Of a stretch of 64,000 bases of DNA, positions 33,279 through 45,800 are shown in pieces. Position 1 is the stretch's first letter, and each line of letters opens with the position of its first letter. The notes beneath the pieces are model-generated. The model did no database searches and was not told the DNA's origin. It saw only the letters and a list, made by a program, of their open reading frames with translations. The translations under genes and the position numbers were made by a program. Source of the stretch: Liopterus haemorrhoidalis (Eukaryota; Arthropoda; Insecta; Coleoptera; Dytiscidae); NCBI GenBank assembly GCA_963971575.1, contig OZ020616.1, forward strand, positions 37,676,306-37,740,305. Direction: 5' to 3'.

Positions 33279-34758
33279 CATGCCATCCCCACGACAAAAT
33301 TGGTTTACAATGTACGAATTTTAAATTATTGATATCGCGCTGCGAAATAAACTGAGATTCTTCATCTCTATTCAGTATCTTCCTTGGAATACAAATTAGA
33401 GAACCTGGATGTTGGGGCGGCGAGTGGTATGGCCCGTGAGGCCAAATGGTGCGCCCGTACCGGCTAGATGTTCAGCCGGCCAACTCGAAGGACCAGTTGG
33501 TTCGCCGGGCACAGAGCGAATGGACTGTTGATGAAGGATCGGTGCTGGTGGATGATCTTAGTAAACCGCAGCAAATACCACGAAGCTCAGCTGTAAATAA
33601 CTCTCTAGACGAGGTCTGCCTGGCAATAAAACCACGTAGAGACGTGGCGGTTATAAAATAATTTTAAAAAGAATAAATATTAGATGCTGCTTGAGACTGA
33701 AAGCTAATACTTATCTTTGTTGATTTCTAGAAGTCTAGAAGATCAGATACGGTACTGAAATCTTTATTTAATGAATAAATACACAAATCCAGATGCAGAG
33801 ACCCAAAAAGTGCGTAATATATTAAGTTTATTACCAGAAAACAGAATTAATAATTATTTGCAATTATTTACAAAAATATTGACAACAGTAACAAAATAAA
33901 AACAAAATTTCATGGCTAACTTAAAAAAAAACAATGTGTAATGATAATTAATAGGTAGCCATGTAGAAAGTTACAAAACGCGTTGTCTAAACGAAATAGA
34001 ATTGTCCAAACACTGGTATTTTTTGTTCCTCACAATATGTCATAATCATCATCATCATTGGTGCAACAACACGAAGTGAACCATGGTCTCTTGTTTCCAT
34101 GTTTCGTGACAATATTTTAAATCTGTGAACTTTAAAAGGTAGCCCTCGTATTCCAAATATTTAAAAATAAGAATAATTCTGTGTCGAACTAATTTTCAGC
34201 AGTTGCTTAAAAATGTTGGCAATTTAAACACGTATTTATTTAGTTAATTATGATTCGCCGTTGTACGCCCCTTCGATATTAGCACAAGCAGTTCTTCCGC
34301 GTATAGGAATCCCATCAGTTTGGCAGTAAAAAATGAGCCAAGCGTTAATTATGAGATATAAACGTATAGTAAAAGATACGAGTAGGATACTACTTACAAC
34401 CAGGCACATAAATGTCTGTTCCAGTAAAAATAAAAACCTCTAAACGTATGTTTGCAGTTCATTTTTTAAACATTATTTTTTAAGAGGTTAATAAACTTAT
34501 CGTTGGATTAAAAAGTTGCAGTTAAATTTAAAATATGACATAACGGGATTGATTTTTTATGATTATTTTTTGTGTACATTTATTAAAGATATAAATTGTG
34601 TTAAAAATAACATATAACTTTATATGTTTGGTTCATTTGTGTGTTTTTATAGTTACTTAATTTTTTATTTTATAATATATTACAGTTTTTTAAATATATT
34701 AAAACATAAGATTTTGTCTTAAGTAAAACTTGCCACCCAGACAAAAACCATATTAGTT
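33279..34758. other. Spacer with a GC-richer ORF of unknown nature
   Basis: At 33412-33661 a GC-rich segment encodes a 71-codon frame (RPYRLDVQPANSKDQLVRRA, DDLSKPQQIPRSS). Composition unlike the flanks suggests an exon or a retroelement tail, but I recognise no domain. The rest, 33700-34758, is AT-rich without ORFs or clear TE ends. Confidence 0.3.
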
Positions 34759-35155
34759 TATACTCTATCTCTGAAAGCCTGATAGTAATAAATCATTTTT
34801 TCAGGCAGTTACCAGTGGCGCGTACATTTCAAACACGTTTAAATTGGTTTTGTGTATTTCTATATTAGTATTTATCATTTTATTAAACGCACGCCTGTGA
34901 CCATATTTATCATATCATTAAACACACCCCTATGACCATATTTTTCCTCAAAATTTTATGGTCAAATTTTTATGGCCATTGTGTTTAACCCTAGATCGTA
35001 TTCCCATATACTATATACTCGGTTGTTTTTAACAATATTTCGTTTCGAACTATTCATATTTTGTCGCTTTTGTTTTACCGATTCTGTGTGATAATACAAT
35101 AACTTTTTACAAATAATAAATTATATTACTATCAGTCTTTCGGAGATAGAGTATA
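34759..35155 (+). mobile_element. Foldback/MITE family F, copy 1
   Basis: The ends are TATACTCTATCTCTGAAAG and, inverted, TATACTCTATCTCCGAAAG, with inverted similarity for about 35 bp (through CTGATAGTAAT). The interior matches 37111-37499 in the opposite orientation (CCAGTGGCGCG; TTTAAACGTGTTTAAA-type text; CATATTTTTCCTCAAAATTT). It is about 397 bp and non-coding. The terminal TA may be a duplicated TA as in Tc1/mariner MITEs. Confidence 0.8.
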
Positions 35156-35317
35156 GTATATCACAGCCCATTAATTTCTAGACTAAAATAAACGCCAAGG
35201 TAAAAGAACACTAGATTTAATGAAGAAATAAGTTAGATAAAAATGTGTACCAATAAGTAGACAAAGACGATGATAGAAGACTGTAAAGGGACCAACTACT
35301 ATCAAGTATCACAAACA

Positions 35318-35499
35318 CAGAGCCGCAGTAAGGAAAACTTGCGCTAGGGACAAAACTGTGTTTTGGCGCCCTTGGCAAAAAAAGGGGGTCCCCACTTCCC
35401 AAAATCCAAGTGATGACCAAAAAAAAAAAAGGTCCTCACCTTCGCAATGTGGTGCCCTTAGTCGTCGCCTCCTCGCCCCCCCCCCTTACTGTGGCTCTG
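35318..35499. mobile_element. hAT MITE, CAGAGCC family, with one minisatellite unit
   Basis: The ends are CAGAGCCGCAGTAAGG and, inverted, CAGAGCCACAGTAAGG. CACAAACA flanks both sides exactly (35310-35317 and 35500-35507). The interior has one unit of the AAGTGATGACC-A(n)-GGTCCTCAC type between GC-rich shoulders (GGCGCCCTTGGC; GTCGCCTCCTCG). It is the short relative of the 556-bp element at 52482-53037. Confidence 0.92.
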
Positions 35500-35507
35500 C
35501 ACAAACA

Positions 35508-36129
35508 CACCTAAAAATAGAATGTAAGTTTTCAAACCTAAATCGACATGTTTAGTTTAGTGCCTACGCACCATATTTTACGTTGATACTGCACTCGATG
35601 ATAATAGAATACCATTTGGCACACGTGTTCTTTATAAAAATTAAATCATTTTGACTCACAGCACCTATTTGTGAACCGCGCCAAATACAATAACGATAAT
35701 TTTTACGAAAGAGCAAAATAACTAAATACATATTTGTAGAATTAATCTTTAGCTATAATTTAGCTACAATTCTAACGAATTTCGTAGGAAATTGGGTCGT
35801 TTTTTATTGATTAAATGTTGTTGATTACGAATTTGTTATCAATTTTGATAGATTATTTTCCCAATTTCGATGATGTACTCTATGACTGCAAATCTGCGTA
35901 TATTAACATTTTGTTTCGATGCTTCCTAAAGCTGGGGCATATTCGTGACTACAAGAATATGTCCGGAGAAATTTTTGCCTAAGGAGCGCCGAATATACGA
36001 TAACGCCCGACTTGTGTAAATTCTCAACTTCGTATTATTTCGACTCCTTTTATATCGCTCTCTATCAAATCGGACCTGTAAATTACAAAAATTAAATAAA
36101 TAGGCAGACGACTTATTATATTTTTTATC
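35508..36129. other. AT-rich spacer
   Basis: No ORF, RNA gene or TE terminus is recognised. Confidence 0.5.
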
Positions 36130-36607
36130 TCATTTATCGGTTCTTCTTCCAGTGTCCTCTCTTTCTTCCATTCTCATCCCGGCTTCCCTCTCCGAACTCC
36201 TTCCTTCTTTTTTCCAGTTCTCTCGCCCATATTTCTCCCTTGCCTTCCTCACTCATCAGTTCCTTTATCTGTTCGCTAAATGCTCCAAGGTTTCTTCTTC
36301 TTCCTTGCACATTCTGCAGAGCTTGTCCTATAGTTTAGCCCAGTACCTATTGTTCCTCTCTTCGTTGTCGTATCTTAGCCTCGCTATATTCCTGACTTTA
36401 CCCCTATGATCTTCCTCTTTTCCTCTTCAAGTATTTTGATATTCCGATCACTCTTATCTTTTTATATCTTTTCACACTCCGCGATTTGTTTATTCTGTCT
36501 GCTCTGTCCTGTTCCTGTACATCCTTATCCCTCCTTCTCAATTCTTCTACTATATTTGTTCCTCCATTTCTCTTTTTCTCTGGTTCTCTTATGTCCATTC
36601 CCAGTGC

Positions 36608-37734
36608 CACAGCAAGGGTGGTGCGAGCGGTGCCACCGCACCAGGCGCCAGATTCATAGGGGCGCCAAATGGACAAATTTCTTTTTTTTTATTATTATTT
36701 ATTACGCAGTTTTAGTAAAGTAAAATTAATAAAAAATTATTTGCGTTCTACAATGGGCCAAAATACATTGTCAAATTTAACTTTAATGTCAATAGAAAAT
36801 ACTATAGCGCCGTCATTAAATTATGAAGACTTAATTAACGAATTCTCACAGCTAAAAGCCAGAAAATTTCAATTTATTTAATTTTCCACTCCGTTAAAGT
36901 GGTTATATAATATATTATTAAAATACCAAAATATTTATTATTTGTTGTTCAAATATCCCATTTTTTTTGTCATTAAATATATATTTTTTAATTTATTCTG
37001 TTATTCAATTATGTAATATAATATTTCTTTAGCTCTTTTGTGTTTCCTTTTAGGTGTTTTTCATTTTGTGTTTCTTTGACCTAGAGTTTATACTTTGTCT
37101 CTTTTTATATTATACTCTATCTCAGAAAGACTGATAGTAATACATTTTTTTGTAAAAAGTTATTTTTTTCAGACAGAAGCGGCCTACAAAATATGAATAG
37201 TTCGAAACGAAATATTGTTAAAAACAACCGAGTGTGCCGCACATATTATATGGGAATACGAACTAGGGCTAAACACAATAGATCATAAAAATGTTACCCT
37301 AAAATTTTGAGGAAAAATATGGTCACAGAGGTGCGTTTAATGATATGATAAATGTGGTCACAGGCGTGCGTTTAATAAAATGATAAATAGTAATATAGAA
37401 ATACACAAAACCAATTTAAACGTGTTTAAAATGTGCACGCCACTGGTAACTGCCTGAGAAAAAGATTTATTACTATCATTCTTTCTGAGATAGAGTATAG
37501 TTGATTATCATGATTTTTGAGTTTAATAAAAGATTTGTAATATAATTTGTTAATATAATCGTTAATATTGCAATTTAAACTAATCCAAAGAAAAAGGTTA
37601 AAACTCAACCAAAAAATAATACCAACGAATGTTTTATTTTATTTTATTTTTTTATAAATTTATTCTTAAAAAGTGACTTAATTATATATATTTTTGTATG
37701 TTTTGCCCAATAATTTTAACTTTTTTTAACTTGT
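36608..37734. mobile_element. Composite insertion inside family B LINE
   Basis: The left boundary is set by loss of homology to family B copy 1 and by a CAGTGCC... GC-rich start (GGTGGTGCGAGCGGTGCCAC). The right boundary is set by resumption of family B text near 37735. The right terminus is not a recognisable inverted match, so this may be two nested or tandem insertions. It contains family F copy 2. The short ORF at 36669-36881 has no recognised domain. Confidence 0.5.
37111..37499 (-). mobile_element. Foldback/MITE family F, copy 2 (inverted)
   Basis: TATACTCTATCTCAGAAAG at the left and, inverted, TATACTCTATCTCAGAAAG at the right are perfect 19-bp ends. The interior is in the opposite orientation to 34759-35155. 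It lies within the insertion that splits family B copy 2. Confidence 0.8.
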
Positions 37735-37984
37735 ACTCCAAAAGTACTATTTTCTTGTATCTGCCCATGCCGACAATTTACCTTTTTGTTCTTCCTTCAT
37801 TCCTCCTTCCCAGCATTTATTATTCGGGTATTGCCCGAAATAAAATAAATAATATTCCGACATATCGGAACGGCTCTAAATTACGACATTTAAGTAATAT
37901 GCTCCATGCATGTACGGAATGCATCTATTTGCTTAGCTTTGTCCGCAGCACTTGGTCTCAAATGAAGCCGCATAGATAAATCTA

Positions 37985-40900
37985 TCTATATATATAAAAG
38001 GCAGTGTCCTGACTGACTGACTGACTGACTGACTGACTCACTCATCACCGCCCAGCCCGAACGCCTGGCCCTAGAAACTTGAAATTTGGAGAGTATATTC
38101 CCTCCATGACGTAAGCACCCACTAAGAAGGGATTTTTCGAAAATCCACTCCTAAGGGATGAAAAGGGGTGAAATGTGATTTCACGAATTCCTTAATATCT
38201 CTTAGGGCCGATGGGATATCGACTTAGTTTTTGCTTACAAGTATTACCCATACAAATGCCGAAAACACAATTTCGGGATTTTGCCCTAATCAACCCCTAA
38301 AGGGGTGAACCTACAATCGGGGTGGATTATACATCCCGTTGTATTTCCTGTGTTCGTTTAGTTGCAAGATTACTTTTTGGCACATAGGTGTCTTTTTAAA
38401 ATATCTCGAAATGGTATTCACAGTTTTTTGAAATTTCACCCCTAAAGGGTGAAAAGGGGTGAATTGTGATTTTAAGGATTCTTTAACATCTCTTAGGACC
38501 AATAAGATATCGACTTGATTTTTGCTTACAAAGATTACCCATACAAATACCGAATCACCAATTTCAGGATTTTGTCCTAATCAACCCCTAAAGGGGTGGA
38601 TCTACAATCGGGGTGAATTATACATCCCGTCGTAATTCCTGTGTTCGTTTAGTTGCAACATTACTATTTGGCACATAGGTGTCTTTTTAAAATATCTCGA
38701 AATGGGTTTGACAGTTTTTTAAAATTCCATCCCTAAGGGTTGAAAAGGGGTGAATTGTGATTTCAAGCATGCCTTAATATCTTTTAGGATCAATAAGATA
38801 TCGACTTACTGTTAGCTTGCAAAGATTATCCATACAATTACCGAAAAACTAATTTCAGGAATTTGTCCTAATCAACCCCTAAAGGGGTGGATCTACAATC
38901 GGGGTGAGTTATACATTCCGTCGTATTTCCTGTGTTCGTTTAGTTGCAACATTACTTTTTAGCACATAGGAGTATTTTTAAAATATCTCGAAAAGGTTTT
39001 GGTAGTTTTTTAAAATTTCACCCCTATAGGGTGAAACGGGGTGAATTATGATTTCAAGCATTCCTTAATATCTCTTAGAACCAATAAGATATCGACTTGC
39101 TTTTTGCTTACAAAGATTACCCATACAAATACCGAAAAACATATTTCAGATTTTTGTCCTAATCAACTCCTAAAGGGGTGCATCTACAATCGGGGTGAAT
39201 TATACATCCCGTCGTATTCCGTGTTTATTGAGATATAAGGTTTCTTTTTGGCACAGAGGCGTCTTTTTAAAATATCTCGAAATGGTTTTGACAACTTTTT
39301 TAAATTTAACCCCTAAAGGGCGAAAAGGGGTGAAATGTGATTTCAAGGATTGTTTAATATTTTTTTAACACCAATAAGACACCGACTTGGTTTTTGCTTA
39401 CAAAAACTACCCTTGCAAATGTCGAAAACCCAATTTTTTGATTTTGTCCTAATCAACCCCTTAAGGGGTGGATCTGCAATCGGGGTGAATTATACATCCC
39501 GCCGTATGTCCGGTGTTCGTTTAGTTGCAACATTACTTTTTGGCACATAGGTATATTTTTAAAATATCCCGAAATAGTTTTGAATTTTTTTAAAATTACC
39601 CCCTAAAGGGTGAAACGGGATGAATTGTGATTTCAAGGATTCCTTAATATCTCTTAGGACCAATAAGATATCGACTTGCTTTTTGCTTACGAAGATTACC
39701 CATACAAATACCGAAAAACTTATTTCAGGATTTGTTCCTAATCAACCCCTAAAGGGGTGGATCTACAATCGGGGTGAGTTATACATCCCGTCGTATTTCC
39801 TCTGTTGTTTTAGTTGCAACATTAATTTTTGGCACATAGATATCTTTTTAAAATATTTCGAAATAGTATTGACTGTTTTTTTTAAATTTCATCCCTAAAG
39901 GTTGAAAAGGGGTGAATTGTGATTTCAAGGATTCCTTAATATCTCTTAGGACCAATAAGATATCGACTTGCTTTTTGCTTAAAAAGATTACCCATACAAA
40001 TACGGAAAAATATATTTCAGGATTTTTGTCCTAATCAACCCCTAAACGGTGGATCTACAATTGGGGTGAATTATACATCCCGTCGTATTCCCTGTGTTTG
40101 TTGAGTTATAAGGTTTCTTTTTGGCACATAAGCGTATTTTTAAAATATCTCGAAATGTAAATTTCCCCTAAAGGGTAAAAAGCGGTAAAATGTGATTTCA
40201 AGGATTGTTTTACATTTTTTAGGACCAATAAGATATCTACTTGGTTTTTGCTTACAAAAACTACCCATGCAAATACCGAAAAACCAATTTTTGGATTTTG
40301 TCCTAATCAACCCCTCAAGGGGTGGATCTACAATCGGGATGAATTATACATCCCGTCGCATTTCCTGTGTACGTTTAGTTGCAACATTACTTTTTGGCAC
40401 ATAGGTGTTTTTTTTTTAATATCTCGAAATGATTTTGACATTTTTTTTAAATTTCACCCCTTAATGGTGAAAAGGGGTGAATTGTGATTTCAGTAATTCC
40501 TTAATTCTTTTAGGACCAATTAGATATCGACTTGGTGTTTGCTTACAAAAATTATCCATACAAATGCCGAAAAACTTATTTCAGGATTACGTCCTAATCA
40601 ACCCCTAAAGGGGTTATTCTACAAACGGGGTAGATTATACAACGCGTCGTATTTCCTGTGTCTTTTAAAAATGTCTCGAATTGGTTTTAACAGTTTTTTT
40701 ACCTTTAACAAATATCACCGCTAAAGGGTGAAAAGAGGGAATTGTGATTTCAAGGACGCCTTAATATCTTCTAGGATCAATAAGATATAGACTTGGTATT
40801 TGCTTATAAAGATTACCCATACAAATGCCGAAAAATTTATTTCAGGATTTTATCTTAATCAACCTCTAAAGGGGTGAATCTACATTCGGGGTGAATTACA

Positions 40901-41265
40901 GAACCCTTTGTATTTCCAGCGGTTGTTGAGGTATAACATTCCATTTTGGCATATATGTTTTCACAGTTTGACAGTTTTCTTTCACTCCTAAAGGGTATAT
41001 TAGTATTTTTTTGTTAAAAATAAAAAATTCGGAGAGTACATATTTCAGTATGAAGTAAGAAAGGATTTTTTCAAGTTCGACCCCTATCTGGTGAAAAGGA
41101 GTAAAATGTTTTTTCACGGGTTCCTCAATATCTCTTAGGATAGATGAGATATCGACTAGATTTTTTGTTACAAAGGTTACCCATACACAAGTTTAAAAAC
41201 AAACTGCGGATTTTATGCCAATGAGACCATCAATATACCGTAGCGAAGCACGGGTTTTCAGCTAG
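37985..41265. mobile_element. Non-autonomous Helitron carrying a tandem array
   Basis: The 5' end reads TCTATATATATAAAAGGCAG after an A. The 3' end has a small hairpin (CCGTAGCGAAGCACGG) about 11 bp before CTAG, which is followed by T. This A^T insertion with a 5'-TC and 3' hairpin-CTRR arrangement is characteristic of Helitrons. No Rep/helicase is encoded. Just inside the 5' end is a GACT microsatellite (38012-38038). ORFs inside it (such as 39041-39238, 39620-39898, 40192-40404) are repeated because the array is repeated, and are not genes. Confidence 0.8.
38130..41240 (+). repeat. Tandem array, period about 290 bp, about ten units
   Basis: Each unit has the landmarks CCCTAAAGGGTGAAAAGGGG, ATCTCTTAGGACCAATAAGA, AACCCCTAAAGGGGTGGATC, TACATCCCGTCGTATTTCC and TTTTTAAAATATCTCGAAAT. 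The last landmark recurs near 38393, 38692, 38984, 39270, 39560, 39850, 40140, 40420 and 40670. Units diverge noticeably, and the last (about 40700-41240) is the most degraded. AACCCCT/AGGGGTT palindromes recur in every unit. Confidence 0.9.
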
Positions 41266-42249
41266 TATACATATATAATGCTCGAAAATAGAATTTTGTT
41301 ATTTTGATCTAATTTGCTGAGTTGTATATCAATTTCAAGTATTTAGAAGTTGTAGATTTCGAAAATTGAGTTAATCTAAAGATTTGATGTATTTAAGATT
41401 GTATTGTGCCCGAAAAAATAATATCATTTAATTCACAAAAAAAAAAAAAACTCAGTTTGGTCAGTAAAATATGCTCTTATAATTTTCAGCCACTTTTATT
41501 TAACACGCTGTATGTTCATGAAAATTTATTTTAAAGGAACTAGTTAGGTATATGTATGCGAATAACAATTATATTTCCAGTAGTTCAATCTGTTAGAAAT
41601 TGAAGACAATCACACCTCGCATGAAGCATGCATTTCAAGTGGCTTCCAACACTGAACACCGACACTTACAAAGGAGTGTTAAACGGCCGTAACAGAAATA
41701 ATTATCTTAAAATATCGATGGATCACTTGTATGTTTCTGCCAGAGCAACACCTCAGGGGCGAACAGCCTTCTTGATCCCGCCAATTAGTGGCAGTAAATT
41801 AAAGAACGATAAACCTAGGATGACAACCTCCAGTTATTATAAGCGTGTACCATCATTTGATTGCTATTAATGCCGGAATACAAGATACATTTGTTGATGT
41901 TTCGGCTGTAGAGATTTCTTATTGTGGGCATTTGGTCCTACTGTATATATCTAAATTATAGAGATATCATTGTGGCTGGAGGCGTTGTTTAAAGTTATCA
42001 TTGTTGTTGGTATGCATATTTTAATGTTGATGGTTGTTTCTACATTTGTATTCTTAGTTGTTTTATAAAAGAGTCAGTAACAATAATACGCTGCAATATA
42101 TTTTTTGTTCTGTCAATGCAGGAGGAAACAGTTGTTATTATTATAGTCATATAATAACATTGTTCCAAATGTTGAATAACATTTCGTCATCGGCGAATTT
42201 TAATTAAAAAATGACAATTTTACTAAAGCTTTTCACTCTAGGCATTAAG
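41266..42249. other. Spacer with an unrecognised 80-codon ORF
   Basis: At 41628-41870 (plus) a frame reads MHFKWLPTLNTDTYKGVLNG, then SARATPQGRTAFLIPPISGS and a TAA. Composition is more gene-like than the neighbours, but I recognise no family and see no splice context that I trust. The rest is AT-rich without TE ends. Confidence 0.25.
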
Positions 42250-43162
42250 GTGATCTAAAATACATCCCATGATAGCACTGGTATGGAATAACGAATCCAT
42301 ACCAAAGAACTGGAAAGAGGGGTTAATTATTAAACTTCCTAAAAAGGGCAACTTACAAGAGTGCAGAAACAGGAGAGGTATAACACTCCTTAATGTTATA
42401 ACCAAAGATCTGTCTAAAATCTTACTCAACAGAATTGCAGATAAACTAGAGAAAAATATACGTCGGGAGCAAGATGGTTTTCGCCCTGGCCGATCCTGTA
42501 TTGACCACATAAATACACTGCGCATAATTATTGAACAATCAATAGTGCCCCTCTATTGGTGTTCACTCTATCTGGTGTTCATAGATTTTAAAGTAAAATA
42601 ATTAACCTCATAAAAGAACTATACCGTGAAGCAAGTTCGCAAGTTGTGCATAATGGGATGAGAAGTAAAAGTATTTCCGTCAAAAGCGGAGTTAACCAAG
42701 GCTACCTACTATCTCCTCTACTATTTAATACCGTGTTGGACTGGGTTCTTCGTTATGCTATCACAGAACACAGAGGCATACAGTGGGACTTCCAAAACCG
42801 TTGGGAAGATTTGAGCTATGCGGACGATATATGCCTTCTGTCATATACTTATGAAGATATACAAGCCAAACTTGAAAGTATAAGTACTTTGGCAAATTTA
42901 GTTGGCTTATGCATAAATAAAGCAAAAACCAAAGTAATGCGGGTTTGTACCAATAACATCAACAGATTTTACATTAACGGCGAAGTCTTAGAAGATGTGA
43001 AAGAATTCTGCTACCTCGGTAGTGCAATAACGAGAGATAGAGGAACTACAAGGGACGTGAACAACAGAATACTTAATGCTCAACAAGCATTCGGCTTGTT
43101 GAAAGAAGCCTGGAAATCCAATAAGATCTCTCGCAACACTAAGTTACGCATATTTAAAACCA
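42250..43162 (+). pseudogene. Non-LTR retrotransposon RT, family A copy 2, with motif A deleted
   Basis: The first frame (42269-42601) has IPKNWKEGLIIKLPKKGN, then RREQDGFRPGRSC and VFIDFK. It stops exactly where motif A (AFD) should follow: about 25 residues are missing and the frame changes. The second frame (42646-43179) resumes at SGVNQGYLLSPLLFN and keeps an intact DLSYADDICLL box. The homology ends abruptly at KLRIFKTN, where a hAT-like terminus begins. The motif A deletion removes a catalytic Asp, so it is inactive. It is the same family as 11478-12290. Confidence 0.88.
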
Positions 43163-43377
43163 ATTGGTTTAAAAAATGAATACTGCAAATTATTTTTGGA
43201 AATTCCATTTAACAGACGAACGTTAGAAGAAAAAATTGATATTAAAAAATTGGGGCGGCACACACCAAATTTAAATTTCAGAGTCTTGTATGATAAAACA
43301 TCCTGGTTAAACACCTAAACCTATCCTTGTATTATAATTTGCAGCTCTGAGTTCCAAAAAGTCACGAGCCGCCACTG
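43163..43377. mobile_element. hAT-like element end (CAGTGGCGGCTCGTGAC)
   Basis: It ends GTCACGAGCCGCCACTG, whose reverse complement is a common hAT-type terminus. It directly truncates the family A LINE at its left. No left TIR or target duplication is found, so this is a partial element. Confidence 0.45.
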
Positions 43378-44456
43378 ATGTACAGTTAATATACATGAAA
43401 ATACATTAAATAAAATCTATTAAATAGACTCTTTATACTATGTTTTAGTAATATTTCATTTTCACATGTCTAGTTATTCTTCGTCGCTACCAACAAAACT
43501 GCTACCCTAACACGGCCTACTCATATGAGGAAACTTTGTGAATGGATTGTAGTTGCTTTTCATACGACTACTATGGAATTGTCTCATTTCGATTGTAAGT
43601 TGACAGGTAACTTAATACCTTACGCTATTTGCATTGCCATTAATTCGCAAAAGGGCGGTGTGGGAAATAGTAATGCGCATGCGCACTGGTGTGAATTTAC
43701 TCATTTCCGTAAAGGCAGTGCGCGCAGGCGGTGCGGGAATTTTCATCCCCGTATCGCCTACCCACGCATTAATGGCTGTCAACATTATTTACATTGTATT
43801 GTCTTGATTAATTTTTTTTATTTATGGAATAATGGAAATCATAGGAAAAGCATAGTGTGTAACTAGCACAGAATGAATATTCCACGCTAGTTGCACAATA
43901 TACTATTCTTATAGCTTCTTAGTGTATACAGGCTGGTGATATTCGTTCTAAATATTTTTTCATTTGTTCTCATACTATTCTTGTCTTATTTACTGTATTA
44001 TAAATAATATTTTATATTTAACAGACCATTACTACGGTAAAAGGTTTAAGTCTTAAAAATGTCTGCCTTTATAGTATTACAAAAGCTACCGCAGTTTTTT
44101 TGTTCCATTAATTTGCAGCGTATTACCTCATTATTTTTATTATGCGGTATTAAAAGGTTTTTATTTAAACAAAAAGTTAATAGTAATAAGTTTGTTAAAT
44201 AGAACAATGGTAGATACGGCAGTCTGTTGAGGAAATTGGTTTTAAGAAAAATTAACTTTTAATGTTATGCGGGTTTTGATATTCCATCATTCGAATTACT
44301 CAATTAGTAAGTTGTTTTCGGTAAATGAGACTTCTAGAATAATGACCAGTATTTATTAATGACCTGTGTTCTACCTACTAAACCGTTGGTACTCATATCT
44401 AAAAAAAAAAACTTGTCTATTTTTATGAGATCTAAAATAATATAGAGTGGGTTTTT
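43378..44456. other. Spacer with a CpG-richer segment
   Basis: The 113-codon ORF at 43525-43866 spans a segment with alternating purine-pyrimidine text (AATGCGCATGCGCACTGG). It has no recognised domain. The remainder is AT-rich. Confidence 0.35.
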
Positions 44457-44502
44457 AGGGTTTTGCAGGTATGACCAAAAAACTCTTATACCGTCATTTT
44501 GT

Positions 44503-44528
44503 CGTCTGTCTGTCTGTCTGTCTATCTT

Positions 44529-44567
<39 letters not shown>

Positions 44568-44568
44568 T

Positions 44569-44599
<31 letters not shown>

Positions 44600-44616
44600 G
44601 TCTCTCTGTCTGTCTG
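44503..44616 (+). repeat. (TCTG)n microsatellite in TRB
   Basis: About 114 bases of TCTG with TCTT, TCTA and TCTC interruptions. TRB copy 4 has the same repeat as (CAGA)n at 59619-59662. CLSVCLSV-type ORFs on it are artefacts. Confidence 0.9.
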
Positions 44617-45298
44617 TTCGGTAAAAATTGTAGCCAAACGGCTAAGCCTAGAGAGTTGAAATTTGGCATGGTTATACAACGCTTTGACCCGTACATAGGA
44701 AAAATACTAAAACATCTAAAAAACATATCTACCTAAAAATAACATTTACTGTTAGGTAAATGTCCGGCACAATTTTAAAGGCAGCATTGTTGGCCCATTT
44801 AGAGCTAAAAAGTCCTCAACCATTTTTGGATAAGATGCGTATATCACTTGATAATCGATACAGTACCACAGTTTAAGAACCACTAATATTTTGTCTGTTA
44901 CAACAATCACATATGTGACTGAGATAAATAGAAACCATGGAAATACCGTAATTTTATTTCAACAAAATGCTTTTTCAATTTTATGAAGAAAAAAAAACAA
45001 TAAGAAAAACTTTAATATTAAAAATAAAACGTTATAGAAAATATATAAATCTGTAGAAATTCCGTCTTCAAAATGAAAAACTACACGTCTTTAACACACA
45101 AATTATATTGAAAACCAGTAAAAATACAAATTATATTAACAGAAGTGAATACACAATTATCAAACTCTATCAACAATTAACAAAACAATAATCAACAGCG
45201 TCCTTAGTTACTTCAATTGTTTATCTTTTATCTGGGTCTGTATTAGTTGTCTCTGGTTGATTTAATTGTGCGGGAATATAGAAAAATCCCACATATAA

Positions 45299-45607
45299 TT
45301 AAATCAAATGCTCAAAATGTGCACCATTTGCATCTAAACATGCTTGGGCTCTCCGTATTAAAGAAGCTTCCACTTGTTGTATTCCAGTATGATTGCGGAT
45401 ATGTTCTGCAGCGGCAATAACACGATTTTCAAGATCTTCCTCATTTTGTATAGGTGTTTTATAGACAAGTGTTTTCATGTGGCCCCAAAGATAGAAGTCG
45501 CACCTATTAAGGTCTGGTGACCTAGGAGGCTAAGCAGTAGGACCACCTCTGCCAATCCACCTTTGTGGGTACGACTGATTTAAAAAACGAAACACATCTC
45601 TGCTAAA
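45299..45607 (-). pseudogene. DUF4817-type transposase, C-terminal piece
   Basis: The frame after the retroelement insertion reads RDVFRFLNQSYPQRWIGRGG, then a TAG in place of a Trp-type codon. It continues RSPDLNRCDFYLWGHMKTLV and ends RRAQACLDANGAHFEHLI with TAA at 45299-45301. RSPDLN.xDFYLWG is the third catalytic block of IS630/Tc1/mariner-like DDE enzymes in this insect family, with its Asp retained. It is separated from the upstream part by a 1.5-kb insertion. Confidence 0.88.
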
Positions 45608-45800
45608 TCTTGATTAGATGAGTTACGTCCGTAAGTTGGTAATTATAGTTGATAGTTAATGGGATTCGGACCAGTCAGAAAATAAAACAAAATTTATTAA
45701 CTTCGCTTACGTTTCGATTTAATTTAATTTAATTTAAAGTATTTGCTATTAGCTCTACCCTGTTTTATAAATTTGCCAGCATCCTACCCTGTTTTATAAA

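Larger units (their letters stand above)
36130..37817 (-). pseudogene. Non-LTR retrotransposon ORF2 tail, family B copy 2, split by an insertion
   Basis: Minus-strand text at 36676-36404 (EELRRRDKDVQEQDRADRIN, SVKRYKKIRVIGISKYLKRK) aligns with family B copy 1. The upstream part continues at 37735-37817 (same order as copy 1 at 13315-13385), so about 1.13 kb at 36608-37734 is inserted material. The insertion starts with CAGTGCCACAGCAAGG, a hAT-like end, and contains a family F foldback. The cysteine knuckle region at about 36300 is degraded. Confidence 0.75.

Noticed and set aside
36608..37734. Single hAT element with defined ends
   Set aside because: The left end is hAT-like, but no inverted partner or 8-bp duplication could be matched at the right boundary.
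39041..40487. Series of similar 65-92-codon ORFs
   Set aside because: They recur once per unit in the 290-bp Helitron tandem array and have no domain.
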